Shown in pieces: positions 5,791 to 12,045 of a stretch of 12,045 bases of DNA. The translations under genes were made by a program, and so were the position numbers. Within the stretch, counting starts at the first letter, position 1; the number at the start of each line of letters is the position of its first letter. Origin of the DNA: an uncultured Zetaproteobacteria bacterium (GTDB lineage: Bacteria; Pseudomonadota; Zetaproteobacteria; Mariprofundales; Mariprofundaceae); assembly GCA_947311795.1 (NCBI GenBank), contig CAMZLX010000036.1:1-12045 (forward strand), written 5' to 3'. Under the pieces are notes generated by a model that saw nothing but the letters and a program-made list of their open reading frames with translations, was not told the origin of the DNA and searched no databases.

Positions 5791-5815
5791 AAGCATACAA
5801 ACAGCGTATGCTTTT
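5791..5815 (+). terminator. Possible weak terminator after queC
   Basis: Bases 5791-5798 and 5806-5813 form a perfect 8-bp stem around a 7-base loop, ending in four T residues (5812-5815) before a C. It lies 25 bases past the queC stop. The short U-run makes it weak. The convergent acetyltransferase transcript arriving from the other side sees no U-run. Otherwise 5767-5877 holds nothing I can identify. Confidence 0.45.
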
Positions 5816-5877
5816 CACATCACCTTGTAATTCATCTTATTCATAATGATTTTCAGTTGTTTAAGGGTATGTGGTGA

Positions 5878-6345
5878 CTAAAGGTCTTTAACCACGGCAA
5901 TCTCATCGCAATGACTAAATTTGGGGCAATGAATACATACTGTCCAAACCTTTTGTGGCAAACTTTCTTTGGCTACGACTGCATAACCTTGAGCCAAGAA
6001 AAACTTATCAATATAAGTTAATGCAAATATGCGTGTAACGCCAAGCTCCTTGCCCATGTCCTCACAAGCTTTGACCAGTTTATGTCCGATAGATAGGCGT
6101 TGTGCTTTGGGTGAAACCACCAAGGAACGAATTTCTGCTAGATTTGAACCGTAAATATGCAGTGCAGATACACCAACCAATTCACCGTCTCTTAAAGCGA
6201 CGACAAACTCTTGAAGGTGTTCAAAAATATCATCTTCATCACGCATGATTAGGGTTTTATCCAGCATGAATGGCAGCATCAGTTGATAGATGTGTGCAAC
6301 ATCTTGGACTTGGGCTTGGCGTATGGTAACGGAGGGTTGGTTCAT
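5878..6345 (-). CDS. GNAT-family N-acetyltransferase, ArgA-like
   Basis: A 155-residue stand-alone GNAT domain of the type often annotated as an N-acetylglutamate synthase-like or short ArgA-like acetyltransferase; real substrate unknown. It starts VTIRQAQVQDVAHI (6-19), the usual first strand and helix. It carries the central strand and acetyl-CoA segment AEIRSLVVSPKAQRLSIGHKLV (split at 70-91), where the pyrophosphate-binding R/Q-x-x-G-x-G/A is slightly degenerate. It also has the family-typical FALTYIDKFF and the KVWTVCIHCPKFSHCDE tail with three cysteines (137, 140, 146). The tail is conserved in this subfamily as I recall it and may bind metal. The ATG overlaps the recN stop as ATGA. It is the last gene of the htpX-recN cluster. 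Confidence 0.85.
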   Translation of the reverse strand: MNQPSVTIRQAQVQDVAHIYQLMLPFMLDKTLIMRDEDDIFEHLQEFVVALRDGELVGVSALHIYGSNLAEIRSLVVSPKAQRLSIGHKLVKACEDMGKELGVTRIFALTYIDKFFLAQGYAVVAKESLPQKVWTVCIHCPKFSHCDEIAVVKDL

Positions 6346-8003
6346 GAATTTTGTCCGCGCTGAAGCATGGTTTGCGCATGATTGAGGCTTTCATGGTTCA
6401 CACCACCCAGCATACGCGCAATTTCTTGTTCCTTTGCTTCATCGGCTAGGGGAGAGAGTTCCGTCTTGGTGCGATTGTCCACGACTGATTTCTGGATAGC
6501 GATATGTTGGTGAGCGCAAACGGCGACTTGCGGCAAGTGAGAAACCACAAACACTTGCCTGTCCTTACCCATATTTTTTAAAAGCTCGCCAACACACCAA
6601 CCCGTTTCGCCACCAATACCGACATCGACTTCATCAAAAATAGCTGTGTCGGGCTCATTCTCCAAAGCTCCGCAACCTTTGAGCGCAAGCACCAAACGAC
6701 TTAATTCACCACCCGATGCTGTATCTGCCAAACTTTTGAATGGCTCGCCGATATTGGCAGCAGCAAGCAAGCTGATGTTATCCCAGCCATCTTCTTTCCA
6801 TGCTTGTTTATCATCTTGGGCGACAATTGAAGCTTGAAGTTGCATGTTTTTTAAACCGAGTTGGTCGAGGAAAGGGCGCAGGTTCTTTATCAAGATGTTC
6901 GCAGCTTTGATTCTTGCATCATGCAAAGCTTGGGCTGCTTCTTGATAGGCTGCTTCACATTGTGCTTGTTCAGACTTCAGGGCTTCTTCATCCCAAGATG
7001 CGGTATCTAGCGCACTTAAAGCATTTAACCATGATTGCATCAACGCCAATAAACCAGCTTCATCTGTATCATGCCGGCGTTTGGCTGCGCGCAAATCAGC
7101 AAGCCTGTCTTCTGTTTGCTGCAGTGCGCTCATATCCACATGTGTGTTCAACACATCTTGTAAATAAGGGGTCACTTCACTGGCAAGCGCATCCATTTGA
7201 TTGAGTAAATCATCGGCTTCTTTGAGGCTAACATGATGTTCAGCAACCGCGGAGACCTGATGCGATATTTCGCCCAACAAACTGCGCACATTCACTTCTT
7301 GCTCATCAAAGAGGTTTAATGCTGTAGCTGCAGCTTGTTGCACTTGCTCAATATTACGCATGGCATCACATTCTGTATCCAAGCTTTCTTCCAAACCTTC
7401 TTCAATATTTAAGGCTTCCAAGCGCACCAATTCTTCACGCATCCACGCTTCTTTTTGGATGGCGTCATTGCGATTGCCATGCAAATCGTTTAACCGCTTG
7501 TTGATGTTGGTCAAAGCTGAATGGGTTGAACTTACTTTATCTTTGATGGACTGAGCCACACGAGCATCAATGATTTGCTGTTGAAACTCAGGTTGCATCA
7601 AGGTTTGATGTTCATGTTGCCCATGCAAATCAAAACAAATGCTACCGATGTGCTTTAAAATACCTGCAGATGTAGGTACACCATTAATCCAAGCACGTGA
7701 GCGACCTTCACTTGTAATCACACGGCGAATAATGATGCCATCATCCACATCAATATCTTGCTCACTCAACATATCGAGCAGGCGATTATCATTCGATTCA
7801 ATTTCTGCAATGATTTCAGCTTTGTCTGCACCATGACGCACCCAATCCACATTCGCTCGCGCACCAAACACAGCACCCAAGGCATCGACAAGAATTGATT
7901 TGCCAGCACCTGTCTCACCCGTGAACACTGTCATGCCTTGTTGTAGTTCAAGTTCGATATGTTCAAACAATGCGAACTGCTGCACGTGCAAAGAAACAAT
8001 CAT
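6342..8003 (-). CDS. recN: DNA repair protein RecN
   Basis: An SMC-like ATPase acting early in double-strand break repair on the nucleoid; 553 residues, usual length. The N-terminal ATPase half has Walker A TGETGAGKS (28-36) and the RecN-typical DLHGQHEHQ (125-133). A long coiled-coil arm covers about 150-375, with a rich Gln/Glu/Ala/Leu pattern. The C-terminal half has the ABC signature ASGGELSRL (429-437), Walker B AIFDEVDVGIGGE (454-466) and a switch His489 in SHLPQVA. The ATG at 8003 directly abuts the nadK stop. In many bacteria nadK and recN are neighbours, as here. No SOS (LexA) box was recognised nearby; the gene is embedded in a cluster, so any damage control would act on an upstream promoter. 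Confidence 0.97.
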   Translation of the reverse strand: MIVSLHVQQFALFEHIELELQQGMTVFTGETGAGKSILVDALGAVFGARANVDWVRHGADKAEIIAEIESNDNRLLDMLSEQDIDVDDGIIIRRVITSEGRSRAWINGVPTSAGILKHIGSICFDLHGQHEHQTLMQPEFQQQIIDARVAQSIKDKVSSTHSALTNINKRLNDLHGNRNDAIQKEAWMREELVRLEALNIEEGLEESLDTECDAMRNIEQVQQAAATALNLFDEQEVNVRSLLGEISHQVSAVAEHHVSLKEADDLLNQMDALASEVTPYLQDVLNTHVDMSALQQTEDRLADLRAAKRRHDTDEAGLLALMQSWLNALSALDTASWDEEALKSEQAQCEAAYQEAAQALHDARIKAANILIKNLRPFLDQLGLKNMQLQASIVAQDDKQAWKEDGWDNISLLAAANIGEPFKSLADTASGGELSRLVLALKGCGALENEPDTAIFDEVDVGIGGETGWCVGELLKNMGKDRQVFVVSHLPQVAVCAHQHIAIQKSVVDNRTKTELSPLADEAKEQEIARMLGGVNHESLNHAQTMLQRGQNS

Positions 8004-8855
8004 TTACTGTTGCCCAGCCCAGCCTAATTTATTACGCAAGACTTCAAAATAATGCCAGTGTTCCAAATAGACCAGTGTTATATCACCCGCGCGTTTGATT
8101 CGTACGCTATCACCCACGTTGAGCGTGGAGTGAACTTGCCCATCCAAGTTGAGTGCCGCAGGTGCAGGGCTATCAATCAAAGCAAGGCGAATATCATTGT
8201 ATGCAGGCAGCATAATCGGGCGATTGGATACAGTGTGGGGGCAAATGGGAGCAACGCTGATAGCTTCAATTTCAGGATGCACAATAGGGCCACCTGCGGA
8301 TAAAGCATAAGCCGTTGAGCCTGCGGGCGTGGCGATCACAATGCCATCAGCACGCAAGCGAAAGACGAGCTGCTCACACGAATACATTTCAAATTCAATC
8401 ATACGTGGATGGTCATTGCGTTGAAGCACCACATCATTCATGGCAATGCCTGAATTAACCATTTGATTATTGTTGGTGACTTCAACGTGCAGGGCGAAAT
8501 GTTTTTTTGCTTTAAAATTACCTGCCAAAACATCATCCATCACATCAAACATATTACTCAAAGGGGTATCGGTGAGAAAACCCAAACGACCAAGGTTGAT
8601 ACCGAGAATAGGAACGCCTGAACCTACAAAACAGCGCCCTGTTTGCAATAAGGTTCCATCACCGCCAAGTACCACCATAAGTTCAACTTGCTGAGCGATG
8701 TCGGACAAAGGTGAAACACTGGCTTGGCTATGTTCACCAATTTCAGGTGTGACTACCACATGCAAATCTTTGGCTTGTAACCAAGCGCTCAGTTCACATG
8801 CTGTTTTTAAGGCAAATGCATCCTGCTGTTTGGCGATGATGCCAATGCGTTGCAT
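8004..8855 (-). CDS. nadK: NAD kinase
   Basis: Phosphorylates NAD+ to NADP+ in the cytoplasm; 283 residues from the ATG at 8855. A TTG eight codons upstream (8879) is in frame but lies inside the preceding cytochrome gene; the ATG forms a TAATG overlap with that gene's stop, so I choose it. Motifs: GGDGTLL (64-70) for ATP/NAD binding; the NDVVLQR segment (140-146); ADGIVIATPAGSTAY (169-183), and LDGQ (237-240). The order and spacing match bacterial NadK. The junction with the cytochrome implies coupled translation; recN begins directly after the stop. Confidence 0.96.
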   Translation of the reverse strand: MQRIGIIAKQQDAFALKTACELSAWLQAKDLHVVVTPEIGEHSQASVSPLSDIAQQVELMVVLGGDGTLLQTGRCFVGSGVPILGINLGRLGFLTDTPLSNMFDVMDDVLAGNFKAKKHFALHVEVTNNNQMVNSGIAMNDVVLQRNDHPRMIEFEMYSCEQLVFRLRADGIVIATPAGSTAYALSAGGPIVHPEIEAISVAPICPHTVSNRPIMLPAYNDIRLALIDSPAPAALNLDGQVHSTLNVGDSVRIKRAGDITLVYLEHWHYFEVLRNKLGWAGQQ

Positions 8856-9115
8856 TATTTCTTGCTGCTGCCAACCCAATGTTCAGGCTGGGTATGACAT
8901 TGGAAGCATTGGTTGGCTTTAGGATGGCCAAGTGGTTGAGGTTTAACGCCTTCAACACCATGGCAAGCCATACATTGCGCCCGAGAGGTTACATTTTTAT
9001 GCGTATCATTATCAGGTACAGATTTGGTGGTGCGTTCTGTTGCCCCCACGGTTAAGAAAATGATTACGCCTGCCACGATAAGCAGAAAAATAGTGTCGCG
9101 TTTATTGAGTTTCAT
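8855..9115 (-). CDS. Small membrane-anchored dihaem c-type cytochrome
   Basis: An 86-residue protein with one N-terminal membrane segment (about 8-25), not obviously cleaved, and a small periplasmic domain with two haem c sites: CMACH (48-52) and CFQCH (70-74). His39, His64 and His79 are candidates for distal axial ligands, so bis-His haems are possible. The PQPLGHP stretch between the haems recalls small NapB/NrfH-like domains, but I cannot name a family. It should pass electrons at the outer face of the inner membrane. The ATG overlaps the upstream CinA-type gene (ATGA), and the stop overlaps nadK (TAATG). A cytochrome tied translationally to nadK is unusual. Confidence 0.87.
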   Translation of the reverse strand: MKLNKRDTIFLLIVAGVIIFLTVGATERTTKSVPDNDTHKNVTSRAQCMACHGVEGVKPQPLGHPKANQCFQCHTQPEHWVGSSKK

Positions 9116-9861
9116 TGCTGTTGTTTGTCCTCTAACATCTGTTGGATGTGTTGTGTAACTTGGCTGATTTTTACTTTATCTGTGCCACTTATACAAATCT
9201 TTCCTGTGGGTCGGTTGCCACAGCGCCCAGGATATGAGCCAATTTCTATATCAGGGTATTGGTTTTGAATATTGCTGAGTTCATGAGCAAAGCTGCTCTC
9301 AGGCAGGTTGGCTTCAATCTCTTGGCGGATAAAACCTTGCCCTGTATTAAAATGGTCGAGCACTGACTCCAATTGTGAGGCAAAGATATGCGGTACACCT
9401 GCAAAAACATAAACATCGTTTATATATGCGCCCGGGCAAATAGATTGCTCACACAGGATAGGCTGCGCACCCTCGGGCAATCGCGCCATGCGCCTGCGCC
9501 CTTCGGTGAGTGCATCTTCGCCATAAAAGTCGGTCATCAGTTTAATGGTGTCGGCATGTTCCAAGAGCGGCACAGCAAACGCATCTGCCACACTTTGCAT
9601 GGTAATATCATCATGGGTAGGACCAATGCCGCCACTGGTGATGATCGCATCATATTGCTGATGCAAGCGTTGCAAGGTTGAGACAATCACATCATGAATA
9701 TCAGGCACAATCACCACTTCGCTTAATTTGCAGCCAACCTCAAAAAGCTTCTGAGCTGCAAACCAAGCATTGGCTTCGCGTGTGCGCCCCGACAATACTT
9801 CATTGCCAATAATCAGAATGGCAATGGATTGATGCGGTGTATTTTTCGAGGCATGAGACAT
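9112..9861 (-). CDS. CinA N-terminal-type (COG1058, MoCF-fold) protein
   Basis: 249 residues carrying the molybdopterin-binding-like fold seen at the N terminus of CinA, without the C-terminal PncC deamidase domain. Seen: IAILIIGNEVLSGRTREAN (13-31), then the nucleotide-binding TSGGIGPTHDD (75-85), then GVPHIF, and a C-terminal subdomain with the EIGSYP motif found in CinA proteins. Proteins of this class have been linked to ADP-ribose pyrophosphatase activity; with nadK two genes downstream, a role in pyridine-nucleotide clean-up is a fair inference. Such genes are often labelled competence/damage-inducible protein A, which does not establish a competence role. The ATG follows the htpX stop by nine bases and has only a weak AGG upstream. 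It overlaps the cytochrome gene by four bases. Confidence 0.88.
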   Translation of the reverse strand: MSHASKNTPHQSIAILIIGNEVLSGRTREANAWFAAQKLFEVGCKLSEVVIVPDIHDVIVSTLQRLHQQYDAIITSGGIGPTHDDITMQSVADAFAVPLLEHADTIKLMTDFYGEDALTEGRRRMARLPEGAQPILCEQSICPGAYINDVYVFAGVPHIFASQLESVLDHFNTGQGFIRQEIEANLPESSFAHELSNIQNQYPDIEIGSYPGRCGNRPTGKICISGTDKVKISQVTQHIQQMLEDKQQQ

Positions 9862-9870
9862 GCCTAAAGC

Positions 9871-10788
9871 TTAACTGCGGTTACGCAATGCTGCAATACG
9901 GTCTTCAATGGTTGGGTGGGTGGCAAACAATCCTTTCATGCCGCCATGAGCGCCATAGATTTTCATGGTTGCAAGTGCATCTTCGCGAGACTCACGTTGT
10001 TCCCATTCAACCGACTGGCGTGATAAAGCATCAATTTTTTGCAAAGCACTAATCATCGATTCTGCACCCAAAGCATCGGCTGCATACGCATCCGCTTTGA
10101 ATTCGCGTTTGCGTGAGAATGCAAAAATAACGATAGATGCGAGGATGGATAGCGCAATTTGCAACACGATGTCCACGATGAAATACACCATATGACTGGG
10201 TTCACCATCACGAGCCACAGCATTGGCAACAAAACGCGCAATAATACTTGCTGCAAAATAAACCATGGTGTTCATCAAGCCTTGTAATAAAGTGGTCGCC
10301 ACCATGTCACCATTGGCAATATGCCCAACTTCATGGGCAAGCACGGCTTTTAATTCATTGTCTGATAAATTGGTAGCAAGACCAGAGGACACGGCAACCA
10401 TAGAGTTGTTACGGCTAGGGCCAGTGGCAAATGCATTGGGCACATCATCCCAATACACCCAAACCTCTGGCATTTTTATGCCTTCGCGCTCAGCTAAAGC
10501 CTCAACGGTTTCATAAACTAACTTTTCTTTGGCTGTGGTTGGGTTAACCACTTGTTGCATTTTATAGCCACGTTTGGCAAACCATTTGGACATCCAAAGC
10601 GAAATAAATGCGCCACCAAAACCAAATACTGCGGCAAACATCAGTTGTCGCGCTTCAAAGCTGCCGCGCACATCAATGCCAAATTGAGGCAAGACAAAAT
10701 AAACCAATACGTTGGCTGTAATGGCTAAGGTCACCATAATTAAGATATTGGTGATAATCAGTAGGGCAATGCCTTTAAATGACTTCAT
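9871..10788 (-). CDS. htpX: Membrane zinc metalloprotease HtpX
   Basis: An inner-membrane M48 protease that degrades damaged membrane proteins together with FtsH; 305 residues, slightly longer than E. coli HtpX. Four membrane segments lie at about 7-34, 47-65, 166-190 and 203-224. The zinc site is HEVGH (152-156) with the third ligand in REFKAD (Glu229). NAFATG (118-123) and THPTIEDRIAAL near the end are family motifs. The ATG at 10788 has AAAGGAG (10804-10798) nine bases upstream. It is the first gene of the minus-strand cluster. A TATAAA at 10873-10868 on the minus strand could be its -10, but no good -35 or heat-shock promoter was seen. Confidence 0.96.
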   Translation of the reverse strand: MKSFKGIALLIITNILIMVTLAITANVLVYFVLPQFGIDVRGSFEARQLMFAAVFGFGGAFISLWMSKWFAKRGYKMQQVVNPTTAKEKLVYETVEALAEREGIKMPEVWVYWDDVPNAFATGPSRNNSMVAVSSGLATNLSDNELKAVLAHEVGHIANGDMVATTLLQGLMNTMVYFAASIIARFVANAVARDGEPSHMVYFIVDIVLQIALSILASIVIFAFSRKREFKADAYAADALGAESMISALQKIDALSRQSVEWEQRESREDALATMKIYGAHGGMKGLFATHPTIEDRIAALRNRS

Positions 10789-10942
10789 GTTTTCAAACTC
10801 CTTTGTTTCTTCATAAAACTTTTGACCAATGTAAGGTCAGCATGAATGATTTTCAACCATGCATACTTTTATAGTGATGTTTTCTAAATGATAACGATTG
10901 CTATAGGCTTCGCATGAATTTTATATTAAGGATGAGCAACTG
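10789..10942. promoter_or_regulatory. Divergent intergenic region with candidate operators
   Basis: This 154-base stretch separates htpX (minus) from the adenylate cyclase (plus) and must hold promoters for both. Visible elements: an inverted repeat TGACC-N7-GGTCA (10823-10839) in the htpX leader; TATAAA on the minus strand (10873-10868); and TGATAAC-G-ATTGCTA (10889-10903), which agrees with the 7-1-7 Fur consensus at about 10 of 14 arm positions. AAGGA (10928-10932) is the Shine-Dalgarno for the cyclase. None of the regulatory assignments is firm. Confidence 0.35.
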
Positions 10943-12045
10943 TTGAATAAAAAAATACCACACTTTTTTGATAAAGCATACCCATTAAAGCGTTATTACA
11001 TTATTTATGCGGGGATAGGTGGTATTATTTTTTATGCCATGTTGTTTTCCTTTTTTATTCATGCAGAACGTCATGCACTGCATCAGCAGTATATTGGACA
11101 CCTTATTGAGAAGGGCAGCGTGTTTTATCGTGATGTACACCAGCATGTGTTGGAAGAAAACAAAGCAGATTTTGAAAATATTGTCGAACACCCTGATTTA
11201 CAAGTTAAGTTACGAAAGAAAATGGATGAGTTGATTAAGACTGACTTTGGTTTTGCCAAGGTGAAAGTGTTTAACCGTGAAGGGGTCATTTTGTATGACC
11301 ATGAAGATCAATACAATGAAGGTGATTTATATGATGATACTCAAGGTGAAGGCTTTCAGCTAGCGCTGCAAGGTAAAAGCTTCTCTAAACAAGAGGAGGA
11401 ACCTGATGGCAAACGCTTTATTGAAGTTTATATTCCTGCATTTGAAGAAGATGGTTCGGTGGCGGGCGTGATGGAAGTTTATGAGGATGTGACGCGCTTT
11501 GAAACTATGGTTTTTGAGGCATTAAAAGAAGCATTAGTGATTCCGACTTTAATCTTCCTATTGTTTAATGTCATGCTGTTTTGGATTGTGTTTAAGGCAG
11601 ACAAAGTGATTACCATGAACACATGCTTGCTGATTAAAGTGCGTGAACAGATGGAAAAATACTTATCCAAGTCAACCACGGAAGCGATTTATAGCTCCGT
11701 GACTGAAGAAAAAGAGCTATTTAAAGGCGAGATGAAACATATTGTGATTTTCTTTTCCGATATTCGTGGTTTTACCAGCTATTCGGAAAATGAAGAACCT
11801 GCTGTCGTGGTTGAAAACTTAAATCAATTGTTTGAGCTGCAAGCCGATATTATTCACAAGTATGATGGGGTGATTGATAAGTTTGTCGGTGATGAAATCA
11901 TGGCAATGTTCCCCAAAGATGCTTCACAAGGTGCGGTGCAAGCTGGATTAGAGATTCAACAAGCGATTAAAGACAGCCAAGATGTGAATTTCGATGTGGG
12001 GGTTGGTGTGCATTATGGAGAAGCACTGCTTGGCTCAATTGGCAC
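10943..12045 (+). CDS. Membrane-bound class III adenylate cyclase, 3' end outside window
   Basis: 367 residues are visible and the frame is open to the window end. The start is TTG 10943 with AAGGA ten bases upstream; no in-frame ATG precedes it, and the next ATG would cut the first membrane segment. Layout: TM1 (about 18-40); a periplasmic sensor of about 150 residues, with KVKVFNREGVILYDHED recalling Cache/PAS-like sensors; TM2 (198-217); a short cytoplasmic linker containing EKYLSKSTTEAI; and the cyclase domain from about 264. It keeps the first metal Asp (FSDIRGFT, Asp273) and the second in KFVGDEIMAMF (Asp317). Lys313 is at the position that selects adenine, so the product should be cAMP. 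The remaining catalytic residues lie beyond the window. No HAMP is evident. The signal sensed is unknown. Confidence 0.9.
   Translation, partial: MNKKIPHFFDKAYPLKRYYIIYAGIGGIIFYAMLFSFFIHAERHALHQQYIGHLIEKGSVFYRDVHQHVLEENKADFENIVEHPDLQVKLRKKMDELIKTDFGFAKVKVFNREGVILYDHEDQYNEGDLYDDTQGEGFQLALQGKSFSKQEEEPDGKRFIEVYIPAFEEDGSVAGVMEVYEDVTRFETMVFEALKEALVIPTLIFLLFNVMLFWIVFKADKVITMNTCLLIKVREQMEKYLSKSTTEAIYSSVTEEKELFKGEMKHIVIFFSDIRGFTSYSENEEPAVVVENLNQLFELQADIIHKYDGVIDKFVGDEIMAMFPKDASQGAVQAGLEIQQAIKDSQDVNFDVGVGVHYGEALLGSIG

Noticed and set aside
5791..5815. Hairpin after queC as terminator of the acetyltransferase operon
   Set aside because: Read on the minus strand the stem is not followed by a U-run, so it does not look like an intrinsic terminator in that direction.
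10914..10946. ATG at 10914 or 10932 as the cyclase start
   Set aside because: Both are out of frame with the cyclase and run into TGA at 10944-10946.

Overview
The window reads as chromosomal DNA of a Gram-negative, probably proteobacterial, organism. It has an outer-membrane Pal lipoprotein, CpoB, a periplasmic/surface c-type cytochrome repertoire, and the order pal-cpoB-queE-queC that is familiar from gamma-proteobacteria such as Pseudomonas. Three c-type haem proteins in 12 kb suggest a respiratory, cytochrome-rich lifestyle. A zeta- or gamma-proteobacterium is my guess; the window itself does not settle it. No phage, transposon, CRISPR, rRNA or tRNA signal was seen, and no stretch over 300 bases lacks a gene.

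Layout. (1) 1-216: 3' end of tsaD on the plus strand. (2) 268-2757: two tandem minus-strand paralogues, each encoding an exported protein with one CxxCH haem site, a calcium-binding-type Asp loop, a tyrosine-marked hexapeptide-repeat (left-handed beta-helix-like) domain and a Cys-containing C-terminal membrane/sorting tail. Each ends in the same terminator, copied identically. This is the least ordinary part of the window. (3) 2986-5766: plus-strand operon pal, cpoB, queE, queC, combining outer-membrane constriction (Tol-Pal accessory) and 7-deazaguanine (preQ0/queuosine) synthesis. tolB/tolQRA are not upstream. queE has no ATG, GTG or TTG in the right place; the best start is an AUA codon that would become a normal ATGA overlap with cpoB by a single base change. 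(4) 10788-5878: tightly packed minus-strand cluster htpX, CinA/COG1058-type protein, membrane-anchored dihaem cytochrome, nadK, recN, ArgA-like acetyltransferase, with junctions of 9-nt gap, ATGA, TAATG, TAA/ATG abutting, and ATGA. (5) 10943-12045: a membrane-bound class III adenylate cyclase, cut by the window end and divergent from htpX.

Functionally, the tandem cytochrome-helix proteins look like cell-surface or outer-membrane-facing electron-transfer or adhesion proteins. The pal operon couples envelope integrity with tRNA modification only by a conserved gene order. The htpX-recN cluster mixes membrane proteolysis, pyridine-nucleotide metabolism and DNA repair, with a small dihaem cytochrome translationally coupled to nadK. 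All family assignments come from motifs read by eye; none was checked by database search.
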